This document shows positions 36,295 to 45,186 of a DNA stretch of 64,000 nucleotides, in pieces (the first letter of the stretch is position 1; every line of letters starts with the position of its first letter). The translations under genes were made by a program, and so were the position numbers. Under the pieces are notes generated by a model. It saw nothing but the letters and a program-made list of their open reading frames with translations, searched no databases and had not been told where the DNA came from. This DNA comes from G963665545 sp963665545 (lineage in GTDB: Bacteria; Pseudomonadota; Gammaproteobacteria; Xanthomonadales; SZUA-36): contig CAXXKZ010000006.1 in the NCBI GenBank assembly GCA_963665545.2, positions 124,001 through 188,000 of the forward strand, in the 5' to 3' direction.

Positions 36295-37035
36295 ATGCAA
36301 AACAGCTTTCTCCTACTGCCGATCATTCTGCCGGTGCTGTTCTGGGCCTTCTACCACTATCACAAGGACAGACATCTACCTGAGCCGATCGGCCTCTTGT
36401 TACTTGCTTTTGCCCTGGGCATCGGTTCGTCTTACCTCGTCATGGGGATGTATCAGTCGCTGGACCTGGTGGGTCTGCGATATGATGCCTTCGCGCTGGC
36501 CGAAACCAATCTGCCCGGACTTCTGGCCTACAGTGTGTTGGTCATTGGCACATTCGAAGAATTGGCCAAGATGATCCCCTTCTTGCTGATTGTCATTCAT
36601 TTCAAGGAGTTTGACGAGCCGATCGACGGCATCATCTATGCGTCATTTATTGCCTTGGGCTTTGCCGCAGTAGAAAACATTCAATATGTAGAATTCGCTT
36701 CGAAAACGGAGGCTTTTGCCCGGGGGTTTGCGGGCCCGGTAGTCCACATCGTGTTTGCGTCCATATGGGGTTACTACATTGGCCGGGCATACCTTTGCCG
36801 AAAGAATTTGCTGCCGACGATTTTCGCTGCACTCGCGTTCACTGCGGTGGTGCACGGGATTTACGATTTCGTCGTGATTGGGCTACCGGCACCGGCGTTA
36901 CCGGTGGCCGCATTTCTGATTGTGGGCCTCTGGGTGTGGCGCCTGCGTCTCATTAGAGATTTGCACGCCCTGCCGGCGGGCCCCTGCCCGCAGGAGGAGG
37001 ATGTCGCCGAGCAAGAATCCAGGAATTCCGACTGA
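36295..37035 (+). CDS. PrsW-family intramembrane metalloprotease
   Basis: A 246-residue polytopic membrane protein with about seven hydrophobic segments. The M82 active-site motifs are in place: Glu88-Glu89 and Lys92 in FEELAKMIP, Glu127-Asn128 in AAVENIQYV, and the two histidines at about 151 (VVHIVFASIWGYY) and 187 (AVVHGIYDF). PrsW-type proteases cut anti-sigma factors or other membrane proteins. The partner here is unknown. An in-frame TTG just before the ATG is a less likely start. The gene is alone, divergent from thrS. Confidence 0.9.
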   Translation: MQNSFLLLPIILPVLFWAFYHYHKDRHLPEPIGLLLLAFALGIGSSYLVMGMYQSLDLVGLRYDAFALAETNLPGLLAYSVLVIGTFEELAKMIPFLLIVIHFKEFDEPIDGIIYASFIALGFAAVENIQYVEFASKTEAFARGFAGPVVHIVFASIWGYYIGRAYLCRKNLLPTIFAALAFTAVVHGIYDFVVIGLPAPALPVAAFLIVGLWVWRLRLIRDLHALPAGPCPQEEDVAEQESRNSD

Positions 37036-37200
37036 GCGAGGCTCGATTCACCGCGAATTGTACCTGCTAGGGCTGCCATGGCCGCGGCGCTACCGTCTGG
37101 GCTATGGAAGATTTTCTCCCCTGACCAGTCGTAATCCCCGTCCCACGGCCATATTGGCAAAACGGCGTGACCTTTAGCCCGAATCTACAAGAGAGAAACA

Positions 37201-38499
37201 ATGAATAGCGTGTACACCTTTTTGAGCTGGGATGGTGCGGGCCTGATCATTGCTGCGCTAATTGGCGTAGTCGGCCTGCTGCTATGGAATAAGGGGCGTC
37301 GCGCCTCAAGCAAACGCGCAGGAAAGCCGCTAATGTGGGTCGGCGGCCTGACAAGCCTAATTGCTTTAATGCTCCTGGTCAGTTCCGGCATCCACGCTGT
37401 GACAGTCGCCCGCATGTGGGCCAAATATCCTCCACCAGGAAAAATGGTCGATGTGGGTGGATACCGCATGCACCTGCTGGCCGAGGGTGATAATCGCGGC
37501 AGTCCCACCCTGGTATTCATACCCGGCGGCCACGGACCTGGCTATTACTTCTACAACATGCACAAGATTTTTCGCGATGAGGCGCGCTCGATCCTCTATG
37601 ACCGCGCAGCCTCGGGCTGGAGTGATGCCGGGCCATTCCCGCGCACCTCCTACCGCGAAGCCCAGGAGCTACACACCTTGTTGAAGAACTCTGGCGAAAC
37701 CGGTCCGGTGGTTCTCGTCGGCCACTCATATGGCGGTATGCTTGGCCTCATCTACGCCATGCATTACCCCGAAAATGTCGCAGGTCTGGTCCTGCTTGAT
37801 TCCGGTTTTGCCGAGCTTTATCAAAATGCAGGTGCCGCAGCGGCCCTCAAAACTATTCAGAAAGCCTCACGGATTCAAGGCCTGCTCGCCTCCTTCGGCC
37901 TCCCCAACCTATTCCAGAACAAGCAATACCAGGAGATGGTCAACGCGGTGTTGGCGGTATACGAACGCGAACTCAGCGACGTTTGGGATCCATTGCAGGC
38001 GATTGCTGTTGCTGCCATGAACGCCTACGGTGGCGCTTCACTCTACGGCGAGTTCGATGACCCTGCCGCCTTCGAAACCGGTCTCATGCGCCCGGGTGCG
38101 CTCGACGGCATTCCGGTGAGCTCCGTCACTTACCTCGGTGGCACCGATCTTTACAGTCAGGATTCCATCGATTTCGTGCTAAACGTGCGACCTGACCTGG
38201 ACCAGGAAGGCGCCATGGGCCAATTGAACGGGCTCGACAGGACCCGCAAGAAAATCTTCACCCTGTCAGACCAGATCCAGACCTACAGCGTGCCCGAGGG
38301 TGGTTCGCATAACTTCGTTTACGAAATGCCCCAATTCACCAGCGCGCTGGTGCGCGACATGTTAAGCCGGATTGCGAATCCCGCTGCGCGTCCCATTCTT
38401 GGAACGAATCTCCCCCACGGCTGGCCTGGGGACACCCTGTTCGCCAGCGATCTCGCCCGACCGCCGATACCCGTTACCACAGGCACCGACAGGTTGTAA
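37201..38499 (+). CDS. Membrane-anchored alpha/beta hydrolase
   Basis: A 432-residue protein. Two N-terminal hydrophobic segments (about 12-29 and 46-70) are followed by an alpha/beta hydrolase domain. It has an oxyanion region FIPGGHGPGYYFYNM, YDRAASGWSDAGP, the nucleophile Ser176 in LVGHSYGGMLG, and a C-terminal His in EGGSHNFVYE. It resembles the hydrolase at 17210 in overall plan but is longer and not closely similar. The ATG follows AAGAGAGAAACA. The end meets the convergent methyltransferase with no gap (stop TAA 38497-38499). Confidence 0.87.
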   Translation: MNSVYTFLSWDGAGLIIAALIGVVGLLLWNKGRRASSKRAGKPLMWVGGLTSLIALMLLVSSGIHAVTVARMWAKYPPPGKMVDVGGYRMHLLAEGDNRGSPTLVFIPGGHGPGYYFYNMHKIFRDEARSILYDRAASGWSDAGPFPRTSYREAQELHTLLKNSGETGPVVLVGHSYGGMLGLIYAMHYPENVAGLVLLDSGFAELYQNAGAAAALKTIQKASRIQGLLASFGLPNLFQNKQYQEMVNAVLAVYERELSDVWDPLQAIAVAAMNAYGGASLYGEFDDPAAFETGLMRPGALDGIPVSSVTYLGGTDLYSQDSIDFVLNVRPDLDQEGAMGQLNGLDRTRKKIFTLSDQIQTYSVPEGGSHNFVYEMPQFTSALVRDMLSRIANPAARPILGTNLPHGWPGDTLFASDLARPPIPVTTGTDRL

Positions 38500-39240
38500 T
38501 CATGCCTCGTGGCGCTTTCTAAGCACGGCCACCAGGGATATTCCCCATGGCAGGGAAAATCGTTGTAATAATCTGCGCTCGCTGAAGAAAATCGCACGCA
38601 GAATCGAGTTGACGCCTTTGGCCGGCATCTGCATGTCCTGCCAGGTTTCCCGGTAGGGCAGCACTTTTCGCAGCAGGCGGATTGCCGCGACGGGCGGGAA
38701 CAGCCAGAAATTAAAATAGCTTTCAAACTCAATTTCCAGACCACATTTCCTGGCCAGGGCTTCTATGTCGGGTTTGCGATATCGCCTGAAGTGGTCATTT
38801 TCCACATCGTGCTGGCTCCACAAAAAGGAGAAGGCTGGAACGGTCACAACAATCTGCCCGCCGGGTGCCAGCAACTTGCGCAGACAGTCCAGGCCGGCCT
38901 CATCATCCTCGAGGTGCTCGATTACATCGAAAAGAGCGATCAAGTCAAACCGGTGAGTAAATTCAGGCAGTGCGTCAGGCAGCGCGCCCACCTGGACCGG
39001 CGCAATGTTTCGAGCTCTCGCCAGTGTGGCGGCCTGTGCATCGGGTTCCACACAGGTCAGCTGCCCGAACTCGCCTAGCATCGCCATGTTCCCGCCCGTC
39101 CCGCATCCAATTTCAAGCAGGCGTCCGGATTCCGGCAGATCGAGTGATTGCAGCACGCAGTGGATAATATTCCGGCGTCCTGAGAACCACCAGTGACGAT
39201 CTTCCAGTTCCCTCATTTGCAGATAGATTTCGGGCTTCAT
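38500..39240 (-). CDS. Class I SAM-dependent methyltransferase
   Basis: 246 residues. The SAM-binding motif I is LLEIGCGTGGNMAMLGEFG, motif II the acidic CVEPDAQ, and motif IV FDLIALFDVIEHLEDDEAG, a pattern shared with UbiG/UbiE-like and O-antigen-associated methyltransferases. The C-terminal half has hydrophobic stretches (FNFWLFPPVAAIRLL) that may contact membrane lipid substrates. It is the last gene of a minus-strand group with an epimerase and a GT2 enzyme (41270 to 38500), which points to modification of a lipid-linked sugar or polyprenol intermediate. Confidence 0.88.
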   Translation of the reverse strand: MKPEIYLQMRELEDRHWWFSGRRNIIHCVLQSLDLPESGRLLEIGCGTGGNMAMLGEFGQLTCVEPDAQAATLARARNIAPVQVGALPDALPEFTHRFDLIALFDVIEHLEDDEAGLDCLRKLLAPGGQIVVTVPAFSFLWSQHDVENDHFRRYRKPDIEALARKCGLEIEFESYFNFWLFPPVAAIRLLRKVLPYRETWQDMQMPAKGVNSILRAIFFSERRLLQRFSLPWGISLVAVLRKRHEA

Positions 39241-39249
39241 CAGAAGGCC

Positions 39250-40215
39250 TCAGTGCATCTGTTGTATTGCAGGACGATCCAAGCCGGAGGAGACTAAAAG
39301 AAACTGACGGATTCCGGCTTCTAGGGTCGAAGGATTCCAGCCGGGTGGAAGTATTCGTCGGCTGAAAGTAATGTGCCGGTGATTGCCGAAATCCTGGTCC
39401 AGACGGAAACGCGGATGAATATGCAGGACCTGACGGATTTTTCTGACCACTTCAAAAATGGAAGCGCTCCTGCCCGTTACCAGGAAGTTGGTTCGATTTT
39501 CCCGGGACCGATTGGGGCGAGCAATCCGCCTGCTGACGAAGGCGCCGATATCCGCCGCCAGAACATAGTCCCGCAAGGCCATTGTGTGGGCATCGAGAAC
39601 GGTCTCCTGGCGGTTCAGCGTGTTGTGAATAAGCATATTGATCAGGCCCTGCCGCTTGCGCCTGGCTGACGGCCCGTAGACTGAGCTGGGACGGTAGATA
39701 TTGCTCTCACCTGAGGGGCACAGGTCCAGAAGGATGGTTTCCTGAGCCAGTTTCCAGTCACCGTATGGTCGCCTGGGGCACGGCTTCGATAGATCATTAA
39801 TGTACTGCTGGCCCTCAAACAGGCCGCCCGCCGAACTGACCAAATGATAATCAAATGCCGAAATCGCACCACTTCGCCTGCAGACGTCAAAACAATCCAG
39901 GTTTTCTTGAAACAGTTGCCTTTCGAGTGCAACTTCCTGTCTCGATGAATAGAAGTTGGCTGCACCTGCGCTCCAGATCACACTCAGACGTAGCGCTGAC
40001 GCCTCTCCATGCATTCCTGAATTGATCAAGGCCTCCAGCTTTTGATAACAATCCCGCCGCGCTGTGGGATTGAGCCAGTCAAACGGCAATCGCGCCGATA
40101 TTTGATAATTTCGACGCTGCAATGCCGCTGCAATCGCCGCACCGACCATACCGAGACCAAAGTGCATGACGCACTGCAATTGCCCCGCACTGCTTCTTCG
40201 CGTCAGGACATTCAT
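39250..40215 (-). CDS. NAD-dependent epimerase/dehydratase-family protein
   Basis: 321 residues of extended short-chain-dehydrogenase type. The nucleotide-binding loop is HFGLGMVGAAIAAALQ (a GxGxxG variant), a Ser is present in HLVSSAGGL, and the catalytic pair sits in RPYGDWKLAQET (YxxxK). SNIYRPSSVYGPS fits the substrate-binding region of sugar-nucleotide enzymes. It overlaps the upstream glycosyltransferase gene by 4 bp and precedes the methyltransferase by 9 bp, so it is part of the same operon. Confidence 0.83.
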   Translation of the reverse strand: MNVLTRRSSAGQLQCVMHFGLGMVGAAIAAALQRRNYQISARLPFDWLNPTARRDCYQKLEALINSGMHGEASALRLSVIWSAGAANFYSSRQEVALERQLFQENLDCFDVCRRSGAISAFDYHLVSSAGGLFEGQQYINDLSKPCPRRPYGDWKLAQETILLDLCPSGESNIYRPSSVYGPSARRKRQGLINMLIHNTLNRQETVLDAHTMALRDYVLAADIGAFVSRRIARPNRSRENRTNFLVTGRSASIFEVVRKIRQVLHIHPRFRLDQDFGNHRHITFSRRILPPGWNPSTLEAGIRQFLLVSSGLDRPAIQQMH

Positions 40216-41270
40216 CGGGCAGTTAGTTTTTCAAGCGCTGAATTGAGCAAACCGTCGGCGCTGCGGTCGGTCACGAAAAAGGCCGGCTTGCCTTGCAGTT
40301 GCAACATGCTCGAATGGAGGAATTCGATCACCACCCCCAGAATGAATATCGTGACGCCACCGAACCCCAAAAGCACCATCATCAACGAGGTCCAGCCCGG
40401 CACCTCGATCGCTGTGCTGGAAAAGAACTTGAGATAAAGAATCCAAATCCCATAAGCCGCCGCTGCCAGGAATGAGATCGCTGACAAGGTCGTGGTAAAT
40501 CTCAGCGCCCGCAAATTCGATGTCAGCACCAGTCTCTTGGCATGCTGCACCAGGGACCAGAATCTGTAGCCACTCTGACCGCTTTGGGTGTAGCGCAGAT
40601 CCGCCATCGGAACTTCTGCGCCAACAATGCGGTGGGTGAACCATGTCAGCGCCACGTCAAAATAGGTGTATTGGGCGCAGACGCCGGAGGCAGCGCGGGC
40701 AATGTCACCACGAATCAGGCGGAAGCTGCTGAACGAACGCACAAAGGGATTGCCAGACAACCGTGCGATCCAGGTCTTGATCAGCCCGGAGCCGCCATCC
40801 CGGTAGCCGCCTCCGTGGGTTGCCTCAGAAGCCTGGGCATAAACCACATCCGCAGACTGCCCGGTTGAGGCCAGAAGAAGTTTTTCGATGTGTGCCGGAT
40901 CGTGTTGCAAATCCTCATCCATCGTCACCACCCAGTCACCGGAGGAATACAAAATACCGGCAACGGTGGCGCTGTGCTGGCCATAGTTGCGTGACAATTC
41001 GACCAGACGCAGCCAGGGGTGCTCCGGGAACAACCGCCGCAGCACTTCAGGCGATTGATCTACGGGTGAATCCAGCACAAAAATGCTCTCGAGCAATTTC
41101 AAATCTGGGGCAAGGGATTGCCACCGAACTCTGAGCGCAGCGAGCTTGTCAACCAACTCATTGAGAAATTCGGCGCCCCGGTAAACAGGGACAACAACTG
41201 AAAGCGTAATGGGGTCGCCTTGCTGATGTTCCATCGTTGTTACTCGCGTCTCAATCCTTTGACGATTCAT
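40212..41270 (-). CDS. Family 2 glycosyltransferase, polyprenyl-phosphate type (GtrB/ArnC-like)
   Basis: 352 residues. The GT2 domain (about 20-250) shows LSVVVPVYRGAEFLNELVDK, LDSPVDQSPEVLRRL and VVTMDEDLQHDPAHIEKLL (DxD-type metal site). Two C-terminal transmembrane helices (about 260-285 and 298-322) match enzymes that load a sugar onto undecaprenyl phosphate for transfer outside the cell. An alternative start is ATG 41234 (MEHQQGDPITL); neither start has a strong ribosome site. It is first in the operon with the epimerase and methyltransferase. Confidence 0.9.
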   Translation of the reverse strand: MNRQRIETRVTTMEHQQGDPITLSVVVPVYRGAEFLNELVDKLAALRVRWQSLAPDLKLLESIFVLDSPVDQSPEVLRRLFPEHPWLRLVELSRNYGQHSATVAGILYSSGDWVVTMDEDLQHDPAHIEKLLLASTGQSADVVYAQASEATHGGGYRDGGSGLIKTWIARLSGNPFVRSFSSFRLIRGDIARAASGVCAQYTYFDVALTWFTHRIVGAEVPMADLRYTQSGQSGYRFWSLVQHAKRLVLTSNLRALRFTTTLSAISFLAAAAYGIWILYLKFFSSTAIEVPGWTSLMMVLLGFGGVTIFILGVVIEFLHSSMLQLQGKPAFFVTDRSADGLLNSALEKLTAR

Positions 41271-41424
41271 TCGACGTCATTATTCACGCCAGTGTCAATC
41301 CCAATGCAGATTATTATACAGCTCCCACATCACAGCCGAGTCAAGCCCTATGGCCAAGGCGTCCCCCGGTTTGCGTAAAATCCTGATAGTCTTTCTACCA
41401 TCATATCGGAGCGGTTGAACAGGC

Positions 41425-42396
41425 ATGAATTATCGCCATCTCGGTCAGACAGGCATCAAGGTCAGCGAACTTTCTTTTGGCTCGTGGTTAACGTTTCACA
41501 ACCAGTCAGGCGTCGAGGACGCTGTCGAGTTGATGGCGGCGGCCTTCGATTCGGGCGTCAACTTCTTCGACAACGCCGAGGCCTATGGCGGTGGCAAGTC
41601 GGAAGAGATTATGGGCAAGGCGCTCAGGAAGCTCGCTTGGCGGCGTGGCAGCTACCTGATCTCGACGAAGGTTTACTGGGGGCTACACGATGGCCCCAAC
41701 GAGCGGAATACGCTGAACCGCAAGTATTTGCTGGAGAGCATCCACGGGTGCCTCAAGCGCCTGCAACTCGATCATGTAGACGTCTTATACTGCCACCGCG
41801 ATGATCCTGACACGCCAGTCGGTGAGGTCGTGTGGGCCATGCACAACATCATCCAACAGGGCAAGGCGTTGTATTGGGGAACCTCGGAATGGGAGGCAGA
41901 CCGGATATTGGCGGCCATAGAGTTTGCCGACAACAACCATCTGCACAAGCCTATCGTCGAGCAGCCGGTTTACAACCTGTTCGAGCGGCATCGTTTCGGA
42001 GCAGAGTACGATCTTGTATATCGTGAACATGGCTACGGCTCAACGACGTGGAGCCCGCTGGCCTCGGGCCTGTTGACCGGCAAATACAATGACGGAATTC
42101 CCGAGGATTCTCGCGCCGCCCTGGCCAGCGCCGAATGGTTGCAGGATCAGGTGACCGACGCAGCCCGGCTGAAAAGGGTCCGGGCGCTACAGCCAATTGC
42201 GGATGAAATGGGCGCGAGCATGGCGCAGTTCTCGCTGGCCTGGTGTCTGCAAAATCCACACGTGAGTTCCGTTATCACCGGCGCCAGCCGGGTTGAGCAG
42301 GTGCGTGAGAACATGATGGCGCTGGATTTTGTGGATCGATTCACGCCCGAGGTGATGGGCGCGATCGAGCGGGTGTTCGCCGATCAGGCCCCTTGA
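41425..42396 (+). CDS. Aldo/keto reductase, potassium-channel beta-subunit-like
   Basis: 323 residues forming a TIM barrel that binds NADP. Visible are NFFDNAEAYGGGKSEEIMGK with the catalytic Asp and Tyr, ISTKVYWG with the Lys, YCHRDDPDTP with the His, and the C-terminal cofactor loop VITGASRVEQVRENM. It belongs to the Kv-beta/YghZ-like branch. The substrate is not known. A truncated, decayed relative lies at 47074-47299. It is a single gene with a 20-40 bp leader after 41380. Confidence 0.92.
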   Translation: MNYRHLGQTGIKVSELSFGSWLTFHNQSGVEDAVELMAAAFDSGVNFFDNAEAYGGGKSEEIMGKALRKLAWRRGSYLISTKVYWGLHDGPNERNTLNRKYLLESIHGCLKRLQLDHVDVLYCHRDDPDTPVGEVVWAMHNIIQQGKALYWGTSEWEADRILAAIEFADNNHLHKPIVEQPVYNLFERHRFGAEYDLVYREHGYGSTTWSPLASGLLTGKYNDGIPEDSRAALASAEWLQDQVTDAARLKRVRALQPIADEMGASMAQFSLAWCLQNPHVSSVITGASRVEQVRENMMALDFVDRFTPEVMGAIERVFADQAP

Positions 42397-42442
42397 TTTA
42401 ACGGTGGGCACGAGGCCTGGCACAATCGGGGGTAGAGAACGT

Positions 42443-44443
42443 TTATGGCGACTGGTCGTTGGCACGAACTTTTTCGAGTTGCTCCGCCATATCCGCCCGC
42501 AGGTCACCAAGCATGCGCTGAAATTCAGGTTCGTCCCTGAGTCCGGCCAGGTTGGAATTACGCTCCAGTCGAAGCCACCACGTGGCCCGCCAGCCGTCAT
42601 CTATCGCTGACCGCAAGGCGTCCAGCGCCGTCTGGGTATCGCCCTTGATGGCATAAATCTCCACATCGGATATCAAATGTCCGTAGCCGCCCATTCGGGG
42701 CCAATCGCGGACGAATGCGAGACTCTGGTCCAATAACTCGTTGGCCCGTTCATCGTCCCCGACTTCGATTAGAACCGGGGCGAGATCTATGGCTGCATGG
42801 TAGTTGGTTGGCTCTAGCACTAGGGGCGTGTGGGTATCGAACAATTCCGGGTAACCTTGCCGGTAAGTATCGATGGCCTGCTGATAGCGACCGGCCGCAA
42901 CATGGTCGTCCCGCAACAACGCCAGGCTGGGATACCAGCGGCTCCAAATCCTGGCGGTTTGATGCGACAGCGCCACCGCCTCGGATGTCTCGCCGCGATA
43001 CAAATGCAGCCAGGCAATCCCGACGTTGGCCCATAAACTGCCAAGTGCAACCTTCTCTGCCCGTTCGATCCACCGTGCACCGGTCGCTTCATCTCCCAGA
43101 TCGAGAAACAGGCCGCCAAGAAAGGTCAGCATATTGGGATCACCCGGGTCCATGGCGACACTTTGCTCCATCAGCGGAACTGCCAGATCGAGGCGGCCGA
43201 ATGCAAACCACTCCAGCATACCCTTGGAAAAAAAGCCGCGTGGGAAATCCGGTGCGACCTCGATCAGCTTTCTGTAGCTTTCATTGGCCTCATCGTGCCG
43301 TTCCAGATTGGTCAGTATTTCAGTCAGCAGCAGCCGCGTGCTGGGCGAAAGTGGATCGAGTTCGAGCGCGCGCCGGTAGTTGTACAGGCCCTCCTCCAGC
43401 CGTCCAAGGCGGTTTAACAGCATGCCATAGCTACGGTATGCTTCCGGATAATTGGGGCTCAATTCAATCGCTCGCCTGACCGCTGTTTCAGCCCCCGTGA
43501 AGTCGTTTTGCCAGAGGCTTTTGTATAGTGCCAGTGCTACCTGAGCCTCGCCCAACCGATCATCCAGTTCCAGTGCTGTGTCGATAGCTGTGATGGCATT
43601 GTTGCCGGCCTCTTCCTGCGATACGCCACTGTATTCTGGTTGCAACAGCAGCGTATCCGCCAGCCCTGCGTAAGCACGGGCATAGCCCGGGTCGATCGCA
43701 ATTGCTTTTTCGAAGTAGCGCTGCGCCTCAAACAGCGTCTCACTCGTCCTTTGTCTCAATTGCTGGCGCCCAAGCAGGTATGCCTCATAGGCCGCAAAAC
43801 TCTCGGTTGGTCGGGCTTCAATATCAGCCAGTTGCTGTGTAGACAGGGTCGCCTGAAGCGCTCCAGTTACCGCCCTGGCGATCTCACTTTGAATCGCAAA
43901 AATATTGGCTGCCGTTAACTCGCGATCATAGGTCTCCGCCCACATGTGTTCATCCGATGCATTGATGAGCTGTACATTGATCCGGACCCGGTCGCCCACT
44001 CGTTGCACCGAACCTTCGAGCACGGATTCAACCCGCAGGATCGCGCTGATCTGCGGGATGCTCATGCTCCGGTCAAGGCGCCTTACAGAGGTGCCGGAGA
44101 TGACCGTCAGGGCGCCAACCTTCGCCAGTTGAGTAAGCACATCGTCATGGATGCCGCTGGTAAATGGTTCGTTGCTTTTTTCCTGGCTCAGATTGGCGAA
44201 GGGCAATACCGCGATCGCCTTGCCTGGGCGTTTTACAGTCAAATCTGAGGCCAAATCTGCGGCTTGCGCATCAACAACGGCGGGAGGCTCTGCATCAATA
44301 TCGGAAGAATGGACACCAAGCCGGCTGGTCAGACTGAATGCAACCCAAACCACAACTGCCATTACCAGACCGAAAACAAGAAACTCGCGCGGCCCAAACG
44401 ATGCGGATTGGGATGCGGATGTGGATGTGCTTAGGGCTGACAT
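42443..44443 (-). CDS. TPR protein with FlgO-like domain, C-terminal part of a CadC-like regulator
   Basis: 666 residues as an open frame. It has one transmembrane helix (about 21-42, EFLVFGLVMAVVVWVAFSLT), a FlgO/TolB-like nucleotide-sensing-type domain (about 75-195, GKAIAVLPFANLSQ to MWAETYDREL), then many tetratricopeptide repeats (about 200-590; for example AYRSYGMLLNRLGRLEEGLYN). In related proteins these follow a cytoplasmic winged helix in one chain. Here the winged helix is in the overlapping frame 44295-44999, so the two are likely one gene separated by a frameshift. If translated separately, this product would start at ATG 44443. Confidence 0.75.
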   Translation of the reverse strand: MSALSTSTSASQSASFGPREFLVFGLVMAVVVWVAFSLTSRLGVHSSDIDAEPPAVVDAQAADLASDLTVKRPGKAIAVLPFANLSQEKSNEPFTSGIHDDVLTQLAKVGALTVISGTSVRRLDRSMSIPQISAILRVESVLEGSVQRVGDRVRINVQLINASDEHMWAETYDRELTAANIFAIQSEIARAVTGALQATLSTQQLADIEARPTESFAAYEAYLLGRQQLRQRTSETLFEAQRYFEKAIAIDPGYARAYAGLADTLLLQPEYSGVSQEEAGNNAITAIDTALELDDRLGEAQVALALYKSLWQNDFTGAETAVRRAIELSPNYPEAYRSYGMLLNRLGRLEEGLYNYRRALELDPLSPSTRLLLTEILTNLERHDEANESYRKLIEVAPDFPRGFFSKGMLEWFAFGRLDLAVPLMEQSVAMDPGDPNMLTFLGGLFLDLGDEATGARWIERAEKVALGSLWANVGIAWLHLYRGETSEAVALSHQTARIWSRWYPSLALLRDDHVAAGRYQQAIDTYRQGYPELFDTHTPLVLEPTNYHAAIDLAPVLIEVGDDERANELLDQSLAFVRDWPRMGGYGHLISDVEIYAIKGDTQTALDALRSAIDDGWRATWWLRLERNSNLAGLRDEPEFQRMLGDLRADMAEQLEKVRANDQSP

Positions 44444-44999
44444 CGAACAACCAGCCGGCCACCGCGGCGATGGGAAACCCTGCCAGGGCCCCTATGACGA
44501 ACCATCGGTACACCAAGTCCGGTATTGACAGTGCTGGAAAAACGTTGGAGGCGCCCTCGAGGGCGACGTACACGACCACCGGGTAGGCAGCCACGACCCG
44601 AAAAACCTTGCGCCGCTTCAGCTCACCCAGAAAAGTCAAGACCGGAGCTTGCCCGGAAGACTCATACGGCGCGGCCATCAAAGTCTCCTCGGCAGGAATG
44701 GCCAGGGCATAACCGCGGCTGCGTACCGTTCGAACGTAGGATTCGTCTGAGCCTGCTTGGCGCAACGCGTCGCGCAACAGCTTGACGCGCTGGGTCACGG
44801 TTTCTTCGCTGACGACCACATCGCCCCACACGGTCTGCATCAGCTCATCGCTGCTCAGCACCGCGGGCGATTTCTGCGCCAGTGTGGCCAACAGTTCAAA
44901 GGACAGTGGTGGCAACGGGATCGGGTCTCGCCCGCGCCAGACTCGCCGGGTAGGCAAGTCGAGCAGTAGATCGCCAATTTTATAGCGCTCCCCTGCCAT
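44295..44999 (-). CDS. CadC/OmpR-type winged-helix N-terminal part of the same regulator
   Basis: From ATG 44999 (MAGERYKIGDLLLDLPTRRV) about 234 residues can be read. The trans-activation winged helix covers about 1-100 (LPPLSFELLATLAQ, WGDVVVSEETVTQRVKLLR, YVRTVRSRGYAL). Two membrane segments follow (VFRVVAAYPVVVYVALEG and WFVIGALAGFPIAAVAGW). After LFDVSPK the sequence degenerates (HIHIRIPIRIV) and ends within 50 residues, overlapping the TPR frame by 149 bp. The change of frame falls in a repetitive run of CATCC/CGCATCC. A longer upstream start is possible but less family-like. Confidence 0.75.
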   Translation of the reverse strand: MAGERYKIGDLLLDLPTRRVWRGRDPIPLPPLSFELLATLAQKSPAVLSSDELMQTVWGDVVVSEETVTQRVKLLRDALRQAGSDESYVRTVRSRGYALAIPAEETLMAAPYESSGQAPVLTFLGELKRRKVFRVVAAYPVVVYVALEGASNVFPALSIPDLVYRWFVIGALAGFPIAAVAGWLFDVSPKHIHIRIPIRIVWAARVSCFRSGNGSCGLGCIQSDQPAWCPFFRY

Positions 45000-45148
45000 G
45001 CCATGCACCCCGGATAATCCTGCAGCCTTGACGAAAGTCGGGTCTGACCCATTTGTCAGTGAGCCTGGATTATAGCAGGCAGCTCCCTGCTCTAGCGTTA
45101 GGGAAGGGGCGTCGGGGGCGGCGAGTAGGCTTGGCATAGTCGGATCAA

Positions 45149-45173
45149 GGCGCCCGCCCACCGGGCAGGCGCC
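45149..45173 (-). terminator. Strong GC hairpin after the FG-GAP protein gene
   Basis: GGCGCCTGCCC and GGGCGGGCGCC, read on the minus strand around ACC-type loop bases, can pair along 10-11 positions, 14 bp after the stop of the 45187-46932 gene. There is no T run after the stem, so termination may be factor-assisted or the hairpin may protect the message end. It lies in the gap before the winged-helix regulator. Confidence 0.45.
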
Positions 45174-45186
45174 TCGTGGACAGGGA

